Below are positions 34,521-43,800 of a DNA stretch of 54,611 nucleotides, one piece after another. The notes under the pieces are model-generated. The model ran no database searches and was not told the DNA's origin. It saw only the letters and a list, made by a program, of their open reading frames with translations. The stretch covers positions 1-54,611 of the forward strand of contig JBMNPT010000013.1 of NCBI GenBank assembly GCA_050943735.1. Direction: 5' to 3'. The DNA comes from JBMNPT01 sp050943735. GTDB taxonomy: Bacteria; Bacillota; Clostridia; Oscillospirales; RGIG577. How positions within the stretch are numbered: position 1 is the first letter of the stretch; each line of letters starts with the position of its first letter. The translations under genes and the position numbers were made by a program.

Positions 34521-36014
34521 TCACTCCTTTATTTCCAGCATGCACTCGATCATGCTGTCCATAGTGGCCTGCCGGGCCACCTTGATTTTCATTCCCAGCT
34601 TCCGGGCCTCCGCGGCGGTCTGCTCTCCAATGCACACCGCGGTCATGGCGGTGTAATCCGCCCCTTGTGTACAGGCCGCAAAGCCCTTAACGGTGGAGGC
34701 GCTGGTAAAAGCGATATAGTCCGCCTCCGCCGCCTGCGCCCCGGCGTCCAATCCCTCGTTTACCCGGTATTCCGTATCGTAGAGGGGAATGTCGTCATAG
34801 GAAATACCCCGCTGCGCCAGACCTTCAGTCAGACTCTCGGTACCCATCCGGGCCCGAGGCAGCAGTACCCGTCCGCCTTGCGGCAATGCCTCGGCAATGG
34901 CCTGCGCCAGATACTGTGCGCTATAGGTGGAAGGCATGATCTCCACCTGAATGCCCCGCTGCTCGATGGCTTCCCGGGTTGCGCTGCCAATGGCCGCAAA
35001 CCGAATCCCAGCCAGGCTTCGGATATCCATCCGGCTCCGACGCAATGCGTCAAAGAAATAGGTCACACCCGCCGGACTGGTCAGGGCAATGACATCGTAC
35101 CGGTCGGGCTGGGCAAGAGCCTGCATCAATGCGTCATTGTTCTCCACAGGACAGGTGCGGATGGCGGGCAGCTCCACCACTTCGGCTCCCAGCGTCCGCA
35201 GGCGGCTGCTGAGCCGTCCCGCCCGGTCTTTGGGCCGGGTCACCACGATCTTTTTCCCGCCCAGCGGACGGTCCTCCGCCCAATGAAATTCCTCCGCTAG
35301 CCGGCACACCTCTCCCACCACAATGATGGCAGGGGTTTTGATATCCGCCTGCTGGCTGTCTCTCCACAGATGCTCCACGGTGGAAACCACCCGTCTCTGA
35401 TGGGCGGTGGTCCCCCGCTCCAATACAGCCGCCGGCATATCCGCCGGCATCCCCGCCTGCATCAGCCCCTGCATAATGCCCTCCATGGCGCTGATGCCCA
35501 TGAGAAACACCAGCGTGCCCTTCAGCCGCACCAACGCCTCATAATCAATGGAAGCGCCGGGCTGTTTGCGGGTATGCCCGGTGATGATGTGCAGAGAGGA
35601 CACAAAATCTCGGTGGGTGACGGGAATACCATTGTAAGCAGGCACTGAGAGCGCGCTGGTGACGCCGCTCACCACTTCAAAGGGCACATCGTGCTGCCGC
35701 AGCAGCTCCAGCTCCTCTCCTCCCCGGCCAAACAGGAATGGGTCTCCTCCCTTGAGCCGAACCACCAACTTGCCTTCCAGCGCTTTGTCCAGCAAAATCT
35801 GATTGATTTGAGGCTGGGGCACCGGATGATTGCCTGCCCGTTTGCCCACGTCGATTTTTTCTGCGCCATCAGGCATCAGTCCCAGTACACCGGGACCCAC
35901 CAGACTGTCATATACCACTACGTCGGCGCGCTCCAGCACCTCTTTGCCCTTCAGGGTAAACAGCCCCGCATCACCGGGGCCCGCGCCCACCAGAATCACC
36001 TTGCCAACGCTCAT
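34521..36014 (-). CDS. cobA-hemD: Fused uroporphyrinogen-III C-methyltransferase / uroporphyrinogen-III synthase
   Basis: 497 aa. Residues 1-~245: SUMT (CobA) with GAGPGDAGLFTLKG and VRLKGGDPFLFGRGGEE, making precorrin-2. Residues ~250-497: HemD (KKIVVTRPKDRAGRL ... YIAFTSASTVKGF), closing the ring to uroporphyrinogen III. The fusion is common in clostridia and channels the intermediate away from haem to corrin/sirohaem. The ATG overlaps the hemC stop by 4 bp. Confidence 0.96.
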   Translation of the reverse strand: MSVGKVILVGAGPGDAGLFTLKGKEVLERADVVVYDSLVGPGVLGLMPDGAEKIDVGKRAGNHPVPQPQINQILLDKALEGKLVVRLKGGDPFLFGRGGEELELLRQHDVPFEVVSGVTSALSVPAYNGIPVTHRDFVSSLHIITGHTRKQPGASIDYEALVRLKGTLVFLMGISAMEGIMQGLMQAGMPADMPAAVLERGTTAHQRRVVSTVEHLWRDSQQADIKTPAIIVVGEVCRLAEEFHWAEDRPLGGKKIVVTRPKDRAGRLSSRLRTLGAEVVELPAIRTCPVENNDALMQALAQPDRYDVIALTSPAGVTYFFDALRRSRMDIRSLAGIRFAAIGSATREAIEQRGIQVEIMPSTYSAQYLAQAIAEALPQGGRVLLPRARMGTESLTEGLAQRGISYDDIPLYDTEYRVNEGLDAGAQAAEADYIAFTSASTVKGFAACTQGADYTAMTAVCIGEQTAAEARKLGMKIKVARQATMDSMIECMLEIKE

Positions 36015-36898
36015 CCTTCCGCCTCCTTTTTCAGCTGCTCTGCCAACTGGATGCCTAATTCCTCCGGCTCCTCCACCGAGCCTTCCAGTAGGCCGGTGGC
36101 CGTCCGGCCGCTGTCTGACACATAAAATCCCCGCAAATAAAGCACGCTGCCGCTGCGCTCCGCATAAGCGGCAATGGGACTGGTACAGCCGCCATCCAGC
36201 GCCCGCACCATGGCCCGCTCTGCCATGGCAGCCAGCGTGCCATCTGCATCCCGCACACAGTCCAGAAAGGAATCATCCTCTCCGGCTCGACCCTGTACCG
36301 CCAAAATTCCCTGTCCGGCGGCGGGGATCATTTCCTCGGGGGAAAAAGCCCAGGCAATGCGGTCCTCCATCCCCAGCCGGCGCAATCCCGCACAGGCCAG
36401 CAGCGTGGCATCCGCCTGTCCCTCTTCCAGCTTGCGCAGGCGGGTTTGCACATTGCCCCGCATTCCTGTAAACCGCAATTCGGGGTACAGCCGCTGCAGC
36501 TGCAGGGTGCGCCGCCGGCTGCCGCAGCCCACCAACGCGTCGGGCGCCAGCTCCTGCTGTCCCGGCTTCAAAATCAGCGCGTCCCGGGGATCCTCCCGAC
36601 GGCTGAACGCCAACAGAGGCAGATCTTCCGGCGTTTCCATGGGCAAATCCTTCAGGCTATGAACGGTGATGTCCACCCGGCCAGTGCGCAATGCCTGGTC
36701 CAGCTCCCGGACAAACAGCCCTTTGCCGCCTATGGCATCCAGACTGCGGTCCAGGATTTTATCCCCGGTGGTTTTCATGGTCACCAGTTCCAGTTCCACT
36801 TCCGGATGCGCCCGCCCGATCAACTCCATCACCAACCGGCTTTGCAGTACCGCCAGCTGGCTTTCCCGGCTGCCTACCCGTATCACACGCTTTTTCAT
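36011..36898 (-). CDS. hemC: Hydroxymethylbilane synthase
   Basis: 295 aa. Polymerises four porphobilinogens. Motifs: RVGSRESQLAVLQS, KTTGDKILD, GKGLFVRELD, HSLKDLPME, and Cys of GGCTSPIAAYAE, which holds the dipyrromethane cofactor. ATGA overlaps at both ends couple it to cbiJ-sirC and cobA-hemD. Confidence 0.97.
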   Translation of the reverse strand: MKKRVIRVGSRESQLAVLQSRLVMELIGRAHPEVELELVTMKTTGDKILDRSLDAIGGKGLFVRELDQALRTGRVDITVHSLKDLPMETPEDLPLLAFSRREDPRDALILKPGQQELAPDALVGCGSRRRTLQLQRLYPELRFTGMRGNVQTRLRKLEEGQADATLLACAGLRRLGMEDRIAWAFSPEEMIPAAGQGILAVQGRAGEDDSFLDCVRDADGTLAAMAERAMVRALDGGCTSPIAAYAERSGSVLYLRGFYVSDSGRTATGLLEGSVEEPEELGIQLAEQLKKEAEG

Positions 36899-38157
36899 GG
36901 TTCCTCCCCGGGGATGAGTTCCCCCACTCGCTGCCGGATGGCATCCGCCACCCTGCGGTTGAGCCGGTGATCGGCTCCGCTGGCAGTCACTCCTATCACC
37001 ACATCTCCCCGGCGAATCACCGCGGGAAAATAAAAATCACACGCTTCCTTTTTATCCGCCCGGTTTACCCAAATGCCCAGCTGACGGCATTCCCGGCACA
37101 CCTGCTCGTTGACCTCCGGGTCATCGGTCACCGCCAGCACCAGTTTGGCGCCCCGGCAGTCACCGGGCTGATAGGGCCGGGCCAGCCACTGCACTCCCTC
37201 CACCGGCTCCCGCCGCTGAGGCGTGATCCAGCAGATGTCACAGCCAAAGGGCAGCAATGTGCGGATTCGGCGAAGGGCAATGGCGCCGCCGCCCACCACC
37301 ACCACTCGCTGGCCCCGAAGCGGGAAAAACAGCGGAAAATAGGGGGTGTTTTCTCTTGCAAGAGGCGCTTCGCCGGTGGCAGCCGGTCTGGAGGGAAGGC
37401 TCTCTCCCGGCCGCAAAGGCAGCCGCTCTGCCCAATAGTCCAGCATCTCTGCCCAGCTCATTCCATCCTCGGTGGGACGGCCAATGAGAATCACCTGGAC
37501 CCCAAGTTCCCTGGCAGCCGCCAGCTTTTCAGGGGCTCCCCCGGTACTACCTCCATCTTTGGTCACCAGATACCGGGCACCGGTCTGCCGCAGCATGGCC
37601 ACATCCATCTCCCGACTGAAGGGACCCTGCATGGCAATGATGGTCCGGGCCGTAAAACCCAGACTGTGACAGTGAGCCAACACCTCCGGTGTGGGCAATA
37701 CCCGGGGATAGAGCCGCTGGGCATACCCGGGAACACGGGTGAAGGCGGCCAATTCCTTGCTGCCGGTGGTGAGCAATACCGGCCCTTCTGTCTGAGTCAG
37801 ATATTCCGCCGCCTGCTGGGCATTTTCCACCCGCACACAATCCGATGTGTCGCTGGATTCCCGCAGCAGCCGCAGGCAGGGAGTCCCGGTGACGTCACAG
37901 GCAGACTGGATGTTCCGGCTCACTTCCCGGGCATAGGGATGGGTGGCGTCCACCACCGCATCAAAGCCCGCTTCCTGCATCCACCGCACCATCTCCTGGG
38001 CGGTGAGCCGGCCGGTGACTCCCTTCACACTCGAAGGCAGCAGCTCACGTCCATAATCGGTGGCCACACTCACCGTCACCTCCGCCTGAAAATGACTGAG
38101 ATATTCCGCCAACAGGCGGCCTTCAGTGGTTCCGCCAAACAGCAGGATACGTTTCAT
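36895..38157 (-). CDS. cbiJ-sirC: Fused cobalt-precorrin-6A reductase / precorrin-2 dehydrogenase
   Basis: 420 aa. Residues 1-~245: CbiJ/CobK reductase (LLFGGTTEGRLLAEYL; DATHPYA; TKDGGSTGG; LIGRP). Residues ~246-271: Pro/Ala/Arg-rich linker. Residues 272-420: SirC-like domain (YFPLFFPLRGQ, GGG at 289-291, VTDDPEVNEQVCREC, NRADKKEACDFYFPAV) that oxidises precorrin-2 to sirohydrochlorin. The two steps lie at opposite ends of the corrin ring pathway. No CysG-type methylase or CbiK/CbiX chelatase is fused. 22 bp after cbiH. Confidence 0.9.
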   Translation of the reverse strand: MKRILLFGGTTEGRLLAEYLSHFQAEVTVSVATDYGRELLPSSVKGVTGRLTAQEMVRWMQEAGFDAVVDATHPYAREVSRNIQSACDVTGTPCLRLLRESSDTSDCVRVENAQQAAEYLTQTEGPVLLTTGSKELAAFTRVPGYAQRLYPRVLPTPEVLAHCHSLGFTARTIIAMQGPFSREMDVAMLRQTGARYLVTKDGGSTGGAPEKLAAARELGVQVILIGRPTEDGMSWAEMLDYWAERLPLRPGESLPSRPAATGEAPLARENTPYFPLFFPLRGQRVVVVGGGAIALRRIRTLLPFGCDICWITPQRREPVEGVQWLARPYQPGDCRGAKLVLAVTDDPEVNEQVCRECRQLGIWVNRADKKEACDFYFPAVIRRGDVVIGVTASGADHRLNRRVADAIRQRVGELIPGEEP

Positions 38158-38179
38158 GCCGCCTCTCCTTTCTCACTTC

Positions 38180-38911
38180 TCACTCACTTACCCGATACCC
38201 TCTGGGGGTGACCATCTTATCTCCCATACGAACCGTCTGGCTGTTGCCGATGAACACCGTAGTAAACATGTCCACCTGCTCCTCCCGCAGCTCTGCCAGC
38301 GTCATCACTCGGCTCTCTTCGCCCGGCCGGCCAATGTTTTTCACCCAGCCGCACACCGTATCAGGGCTCTGATGACGCAACACAATGTCACAGGCTTTTT
38401 GCAGATAATCGCTGCGCTTTTTGCTGGAGGGATTGTACAGACAGATGGCAAAATCTGCCGCCGCCGCGTGGTCCAGGCGCTGCTCAATCTTCTCCCAGGG
38501 GGTGAGTAGATCGCTGAGGCTGATCACCGCAAAATCGTGGATGAGAGGAGCGCCCAGCACCGCCGCGCCGCTGCAGCAGGCGGAAATGCCGCTCACCACC
38601 TCAATGTCCACCGGTGGATAATTGGCCGCCAGTTGGTAGACCAGTCCGGCCATGCCATACACGCCCGCGTCGCCGCTGCACACCATGGCCACTGTATGGC
38701 CCTCCAGCGCCTTTTCCAGTGCCATGCGGCACCGGTCGGTCTCTTTTTTCATCGGGGTAGTCAGCACCTCTTTGTCAGGGAAAAGCGGCCGAACCAGGTC
38801 CACATAAACGGTATAGCCCGCCAGTACATCGCTTTCCTCCAGCGCCGCCATGGCCCGGGGCGTGATCTGGTCGGCTCCCCCGGGGCCCAGCCCCACTACA
38901 TACAATTTCAT
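38180..38911 (-). CDS. cbiH: Cobalt-precorrin-3 C17-methyltransferase
   Basis: 243 aa. SAM-dependent C17 methylation with ring contraction. Tetrapyrrole methylase motifs: VVGLGPGGADQITPRA, SGDAGVYGMAGLVYQ, GISACCSGAAVLGAPLIHDF and LYNPSSKKR, all CbiH/CobJ-type. No C-terminal CobZ-like extension. 13 bp after hemA. Confidence 0.95.
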   Translation of the reverse strand: MKLYVVGLGPGGADQITPRAMAALEESDVLAGYTVYVDLVRPLFPDKEVLTTPMKKETDRCRMALEKALEGHTVAMVCSGDAGVYGMAGLVYQLAANYPPVDIEVVSGISACCSGAAVLGAPLIHDFAVISLSDLLTPWEKIEQRLDHAAAADFAICLYNPSSKKRSDYLQKACDIVLRHQSPDTVCGWVKNIGRPGEESRVMTLAELREEQVDMFTTVFIGNSQTVRMGDKMVTPRGYRVSE

Positions 38912-38924
38912 AGCGTTCCTCCTG

Positions 38925-40133
38925 TTATTTCATAGCCGCCTTGTACAGGGCGGTCAGACATTGTCTCCATTGGCTCCGAGGCATGCTGTCCCGGAGTCCA
39001 TACAGCAGCCGTCCCACCGCACGGCGGGAAACCCGTTCCACATGGGCGGCGGTTTGCTCATCCATTTCATCCCCCACCCGATCCAATATGTAGGCGGCGG
39101 TTTCTCCGCTGATGTCCTCAATGGCGGGCACCAGATCCCGGAAGGCATACCAGTTGAGGAATTCCTCCAGCTCTTCCCGCAAAATAGCCTCCGCCCGCTG
39201 GCACTGACGCTGCCGTTCCGGATCGGTCTCCACCTGCAGGTCATCAATGGTGAGCACCCGGACTCCGGGAATCTGTGCCACCCGGCTCTCAATGTCCCGG
39301 GGGACCGCCAAATCCACCATCCAGCAGGGCCCCGCAAAGGACAGATCTGCCACTTCTTCGTATTTTACCGTATGATGGGGGCTGGTAGTGGCGCTCACCA
39401 CCACTTCCATCTGGGGCAGCTGCTTCATACGCTCCTCGTAGGAAACCACCCGACAGCCGGCGGGAATGACCACCTCTCCCCGGTGGTACGCTCGCACCGT
39501 CATGCACACATCACAGCCCCGCTCCACCAACGTGGAAGCCGCCAGCCGGCCCATTTCTCCATTGCCGATCACCATGGCACGCCGTCCGGCCAAACTGCCC
39601 AACTCCCTTTCCAGCCGGTCGGCCGCGGCGGTAGCGCTGCTCACATCCCGTCCGGTGAGATGCAGGGAAGTTTTCACCCGTTTGGCAGCCGTTACCGCAC
39701 TGCGAAAGAGCATCTCCAGCACCGGTCCGGCACAGCCCGCCTCCCGGGCGGCTGCCACCGCGTTTTTCACCTGGGTGATGATCTGATCTTCCCCGAAAAT
39801 GCGGGAGCGCATGCCACTGGCCAGTGCAAAGAGATGCCGGGCCGCCTGTTCGCCCTCCCGTTCTACCACTACATGGCTGTAATCCTCAGGAGAAACCTCT
39901 TTCCACCGGCAAAGCTGATCAAAAGGGTCCGCCTCCATCCGCTCGTCGGTGTAACTGATCCACAATTCGGTGCGATTGCAGGTGGAGAGCAACACACATC
40001 CCTCCACACCGCGCTGCGCACAAATCTCTTCCATGGCCGCCCGGGACTGTTGAGCGGTAAAGGCAAACAGCTCCCGCTCCTCCAGCACTGCCCGCTGGTG
40101 GTCAATCCCCGCCATTTTAATATGCAAGGCCAT
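38925..40133 (-). CDS. hemA: Glutamyl-tRNA reductase
   Basis: 402 aa. First committed step of tetrapyrrole synthesis: reduces Glu-tRNA to glutamate-1-semialdehyde. Catalytic Cys in STCNRTE (~49-55), NADPH domain with VIGNGEMGRLA, and a C-terminal dimer helix. AGGAGG lies 9 nt before the ATG, inside the end of cbiG, which it overlaps by 17 bp. With hemL, hemB, hemC and hemD it makes the operon self-sufficient from glutamyl-tRNA. Confidence 0.96.
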   Translation of the reverse strand: MALHIKMAGIDHQRAVLEERELFAFTAQQSRAAMEEICAQRGVEGCVLLSTCNRTELWISYTDERMEADPFDQLCRWKEVSPEDYSHVVVEREGEQAARHLFALASGMRSRIFGEDQIITQVKNAVAAAREAGCAGPVLEMLFRSAVTAAKRVKTSLHLTGRDVSSATAAADRLERELGSLAGRRAMVIGNGEMGRLAASTLVERGCDVCMTVRAYHRGEVVIPAGCRVVSYEERMKQLPQMEVVVSATTSPHHTVKYEEVADLSFAGPCWMVDLAVPRDIESRVAQIPGVRVLTIDDLQVETDPERQRQCQRAEAILREELEEFLNWYAFRDLVPAIEDISGETAAYILDRVGDEMDEQTAAHVERVSRRAVGRLLYGLRDSMPRSQWRQCLTALYKAAMK

Positions 40134-41148
40134 GTTCCAACTCCTCCTCTGCCAAGGCCACCGTCACACCAGACAGCGCCTGTTTTTGCACCAATAACCG
40201 GCCTCCAGCCGCTGCGGCGCTCCGTTCACACACATTGTCCACACCGGTCACCCCCCGCACAAAAGCAGAGGGGGTAAACTGCCCCGGCACCTGTGCCAAC
40301 TGCTGCGAAGTATACACTCGCAGCGGCAGCTGCCGGCTTTGGCAAAAGGCCAGCAAACCAGGTTCCTCCGCCTTCAAATCGATGGTAGCCACTGCCCGCA
40401 GACACTGGGTACTCCACTGCTGCCGGGCCAGGCACTGTTCCACTACGGCGGCGATGGCCTGTTCCGGTGTGCCTTTGCGACAGCCGATTCCCACCACCAG
40501 CCGTCTGGGATGCAGACAGAGAGTCCTCTCAAAAAGAGAACTCTCCTGGCAGTAGGTGACATGCACCCCCAGAGGAGCCTTACGGCAAAGCTCCGGAGGA
40601 ATTTGTCCCTCCACCGGCCAGTCGCTGGCAAAGGCCACCGGCTTTCCCTCCAAGAGAGAGGCGGAAATTTCTTTGGCCAGGGCCATATTCCCAATGGCAC
40701 ACTGGTTTTGAGTGGCAAACACATCCACCGCCCACAAACTGTGCAGATCGGTGGCGGTGGAAATCACCGGCTGTCCGCCGGTGACGGCAGCTACCCGCTG
40801 GGCCAGTCGATTGGCTCCGCCGATATGCCCAGCCAACAGGGGCACCGCAAAATTCCCCAGCTCATCCACTGCCACCACCGCCGGGTCCATACGCTTGTCC
40901 CGCACATGGGGCGCAATGGCCCGCACCGCAATGCCCACCGCTCCCACAAAGAGCAGTCCATCACCCTCTTCAAAGGCATGAGCGGTCCAGCCGGCCAGTC
41001 CTTCCTCCATGGCGGGCAGGTCCGTTTCCTGCGCCAAACGAGCAGGGACATACAGCTGCACCTGATCTCCCTGCTGCTGCAGAGCTGTTTGCAGTTGTTT
41101 TCCCACCTGCGCTCCCTGCCGGGTGAACGCCGCCGCAAACAACTTCAT
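40117..41148 (-). CDS. cbiG: Cobalt-precorrin-5A hydrolase
   Basis: 343 aa. Opens the delta-lactone and releases acetaldehyde in the anaerobic pathway, so it marks the early-cobalt route. N-terminal and core motifs: GDGLLFVGAVGIAVRAIAP, DELGNFAVPLLAGHIGGANRLA. C-terminal domain: VVGIGCRKGTPEQAI and IDLKAEEPGLLAF. 2 bp after cbiF. Confidence 0.95.
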   Translation of the reverse strand: MKLFAAAFTRQGAQVGKQLQTALQQQGDQVQLYVPARLAQETDLPAMEEGLAGWTAHAFEEGDGLLFVGAVGIAVRAIAPHVRDKRMDPAVVAVDELGNFAVPLLAGHIGGANRLAQRVAAVTGGQPVISTATDLHSLWAVDVFATQNQCAIGNMALAKEISASLLEGKPVAFASDWPVEGQIPPELCRKAPLGVHVTYCQESSLFERTLCLHPRRLVVGIGCRKGTPEQAIAAVVEQCLARQQWSTQCLRAVATIDLKAEEPGLLAFCQSRQLPLRVYTSQQLAQVPGQFTPSAFVRGVTGVDNVCERSAAAAGGRLLVQKQALSGVTVALAEEELEHGLAY

Positions 41149-41150
41149 GA

Positions 41151-41909
41151 TTATGCCTCCGTCCCCTGCCGGAATTCAGTGGTAAAAGCGGGATGATATA
41201 GCAGGCTGCGCTGGTATTCCTTCCCAAGGAATCCGCCCACCAAAATCAGAGCCGTTTTGCGAATGCCGTTTTCCTCTGCTGCCTGAGGCAGGGTATCCAC
41301 CGTACAGCGCACCACTTTTTCATCTGGCCAGGTGGCTTTGTACACCAGCGCCGCTGGCGTATCGGGCGCGTAGCCGCCCTCCAGCAGACGTTCCCGCAGT
41401 TTTTCGGTCATACCGGCGCTGAGGAAAATGCACATGGTGGCCCCATGGGAGGCCAATGAAGCAATCTCCTCCTTTTCCGGCACCGGGGTCCGTCCCGCCA
41501 TACGGGTGATGATCACCGTTTGAGAGACGTCGGGCAAGGTGTATTCCGCTCCCAACGCAGCTGCCGCTCCGCAGAAAGAGCTGACGCCCGGACATACGGC
41601 ATAGGGAATTTTCTTTTCCTCCAGCAGATCCATCTGTTCCCGGATGGCTCCGTAAATGCTGGGATCTCCGGTATGCAGCCGCACCGTCATCTTGCTTTCG
41701 GCCTCCGCCCGCTCCATCACCGCCAGCACCTCTTCCAGAGTCATATGGGCGCTGTTGTGGATTTCACAGCCCTCTTTCGCATAGTCCAGCAGAGCCGGAT
41801 TGACCAGCGACCCCGCATAGATAATCACGTCCGCCTGCTCCAGCAGCGACTTGCCCCGCACGGTAATCAAATCCGCCGCTCCGCTGCCTGCTCCTACAAA
41901 ATGAATCAT
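41151..41909 (-). CDS. cbiF: Cobalt-precorrin-4 C11-methyltransferase
   Basis: 252 aa. SAM-dependent C11 methylation. Motifs: FVGAGSGAADLITVRG, IYAGSLVNPALLDYA, HTGDPSIYGAIREQMDLLE, PGVSSFCGAAAALGAEYTLP and TRMAGRTPVPEKE. Its ATG overlaps the cbiL stop as ATGA. Confidence 0.96.
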   Translation of the reverse strand: MIHFVGAGSGAADLITVRGKSLLEQADVIIYAGSLVNPALLDYAKEGCEIHNSAHMTLEEVLAVMERAEAESKMTVRLHTGDPSIYGAIREQMDLLEEKKIPYAVCPGVSSFCGAAAALGAEYTLPDVSQTVIITRMAGRTPVPEKEEIASLASHGATMCIFLSAGMTEKLRERLLEGGYAPDTPAALVYKATWPDEKVVRCTVDTLPQAAEENGIRKTALILVGGFLGKEYQRSLLYHPAFTTEFRQGTEA

Positions 41910-42616
41910 GCCTGTTCCTCCTCCGGCCGGACCACCAGCACCGAAAAATATCCGGCCCGTTCATCCAGCTGTTCCATGTCGGTAAATACCTGTTCTCCTT
42001 CCATGCCGCACTTGTGCACCAATGCGGCATCCTGTAGCTGCCCGCTCTCCCGCAGCAGCTGCAAAATCCGGGGAAGCTGTTTTCCTGTTTTCATAATCAC
42101 CTTGGTGCCACCGCCGGCGATTTGCTCCTCCGCTCCCGGATAGGAACCCGGAATCACATGCAGCGGTTCACTGCCCTCCACCAGGCTGATGCCCAGCCGG
42201 GCCGCCACCGCGCAAAAAGAAGGCACTCCGGGAATGATCTCCGCCTGGTACCCCAAACGGCGAACCCGCTTGTGCAAATAAATGTAAGTGGAATAGACGG
42301 TGGGATCTCCCAAAGTAAGAAATGCCACGTTTTTCCCTTGATCCAGCAACTGTGCCAGCTGCTGCGCCCCCTGGTCATGACACCGGTTCAATTCGGCCCG
42401 ATCCCGCACCATAGGCATATAAACCGCCACCAACTGTTTTTCCTCCAGTTCCGGCACTGCGGCTTTGGCGATGTTGTACGCCACCAGTTCCACATCCTGC
42501 TGCCGGCTCTGGGGTACTGCCACCACATCACACTGACGGATGATCCGTACCGCCTTGAGGGTTATGAGTTCCGGATCTCCACTGCCCACACCCACGCCGT
42601 ACAATGTACCTCTCAT
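41906..42616 (-). CDS. cbiL: Cobalt-precorrin-2 C20-methyltransferase
   Basis: 236 aa. SAM-dependent C20 methylation of cobalt-sirohydrochlorin. Motifs: YGVGVGSGDPELITLKAV, TLGDPTVYSTYIYLH, PGVPSFCAVAARLGISLVEG. ATGA overlaps couple it to cbiD upstream and cbiF downstream. Confidence 0.95.
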   Translation of the reverse strand: MRGTLYGVGVGSGDPELITLKAVRIIRQCDVVAVPQSRQQDVELVAYNIAKAAVPELEEKQLVAVYMPMVRDRAELNRCHDQGAQQLAQLLDQGKNVAFLTLGDPTVYSTYIYLHKRVRRLGYQAEIIPGVPSFCAVAARLGISLVEGSEPLHVIPGSYPGAEEQIAGGGTKVIMKTGKQLPRILQLLRESGQLQDAALVHKCGMEGEQVFTDMEQLDERAGYFSVLVVRPEEEQA

Positions 42617-43722
42617 AGTGTTCCTCCCAACTGCTTCGCCAGCGTTTCACACCCCGGCGTCATTCCCAAGATTCCATGGACGTTGGAGTAGATGAGCAGC
42701 TCAACCCGGCAGGCTTCCCCCGCCCGGCGCCGCACATGCTCCGCCGCCCGTTTTGTCACGTTCTTCAATACCAGCTCCAACCAGCCGGTCTGTTGCAGCC
42801 ATTCCACCGCGTCATCGGTGGACACACACTCCAACAAACGAGCTGTCACCTGCTGGGGAGCCCCTGCCGCACCGCTGTGAGCGGCCAGAATTTCCATCCG
42901 GCAATCGCCATACCGGGAATGGGTATTGAGCATCCCACCCGCCAGCTTGACGAATTTCCCAAGATGTCCCACCAGCAGAATCTCCTCCATGCCCAGCTCC
43001 ACAGCGGCGTCCAATGCATCTCCCACAAAGTTGCTGCATTTGACTGTCTTCCGGCTGTCGCAGCCCAGCTGCTGTAAAAATCGTTCCCCATAATTGCCCG
43101 GTGTCAAAATCACCTGCCGGGAACCCGAAGCCCGAACCATCCGCAACTCCACTTCAATGGTATCAATCAGCGCTTTCTCACTCATGGGATGGACAATACC
43201 GCCGGTGCCCAACACCGACAGCCCCCCCACAATGCCCAGCTGGGGATTGAAGGTTTTGGCCGCCAACCGCTCTCCCCAGGGCAGGGAAATCACCACTTCT
43301 ACCCCACCTGTGTAGCCAGTTTCCCGGCACACCCGTCCCACTTCCTGGCGAATCATGGCCCGGGGTGTGGAGTTGATGGCCGCGGCTCCCACTGGCTGAT
43401 CCAGTCCTGGCCGGGTCACACGTCCCACCCCTTGTCCGCCGTCGATGGTCACATCCTGGGGCTGTCTGCGCACCGAAGCCACCACCGGCATACCATGGGT
43501 CACATCCGGGTCATCTCCCCCATCTTTGCGAATGGTGCAGCTGGCCCATTCCCCTTCCAAATGAGGTTCCAACACCTGCAGGGTTAAAACAGGTCCTTCC
43601 GGTGTGACAAGTTCCACCTGTTCTGGAGCCTGTCCGGTGAGCAACAGCCAGGCGGCTCCCTGAGCTGCCGCCGCCGCACAGCTGCCAGTGGTATATCCGC
43701 TGCGCAATTGTTTTTTTCCCAT
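42613..43722 (-). CDS. cbiD: Cobalt-precorrin-5B C1-methyltransferase
   Basis: 369 aa from the ATG at 43722, with GGAGGAG upstream. A much longer in-frame opening to 43941 runs through the leader RNA and its terminator and should not be annotated as protein. SAM-dependent C1 methylation. Motifs: LRSGYTTGSCAAAAAQGA near the N-terminus, DGGDDPDVTHG, GTGGIVHPMSEKAL, GHLGKFVKLAGGMLNTHS. First gene of the operon, so its expression and that of the 19 genes behind it should depend on read-through of the leader terminator. Confidence 0.95.
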   Translation of the reverse strand: MGKKQLRSGYTTGSCAAAAAQGAAWLLLTGQAPEQVELVTPEGPVLTLQVLEPHLEGEWASCTIRKDGGDDPDVTHGMPVVASVRRQPQDVTIDGGQGVGRVTRPGLDQPVGAAAINSTPRAMIRQEVGRVCRETGYTGGVEVVISLPWGERLAAKTFNPQLGIVGGLSVLGTGGIVHPMSEKALIDTIEVELRMVRASGSRQVILTPGNYGERFLQQLGCDSRKTVKCSNFVGDALDAAVELGMEEILLVGHLGKFVKLAGGMLNTHSRYGDCRMEILAAHSGAAGAPQQVTARLLECVSTDDAVEWLQQTGWLELVLKNVTKRAAEHVRRRAGEACRVELLIYSNVHGILGMTPGCETLAKQLGGTL

Positions 43723-43763
43723 TTCGCCGCTCCTCCCCGATGGCTCCAAGACTCTTTTTGACA

Positions 43764-43800
43764 CAAAAGAAACCCTGTCACGGCCAAGGCCGCGACAGGG
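43764..43800 (-). terminator. Leader terminator ahead of cbiD
   Basis: Stem CCCTGTC-CGGCC / GGCCG-GACAGGG (12 bp with one mismatch, 2-nt loop), followed on the minus strand by TTTCTTTTGTG. It lies 42 nt before the cbiD start and downstream of the operon promoter, the arrangement expected for attenuation. Confidence 0.8.
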
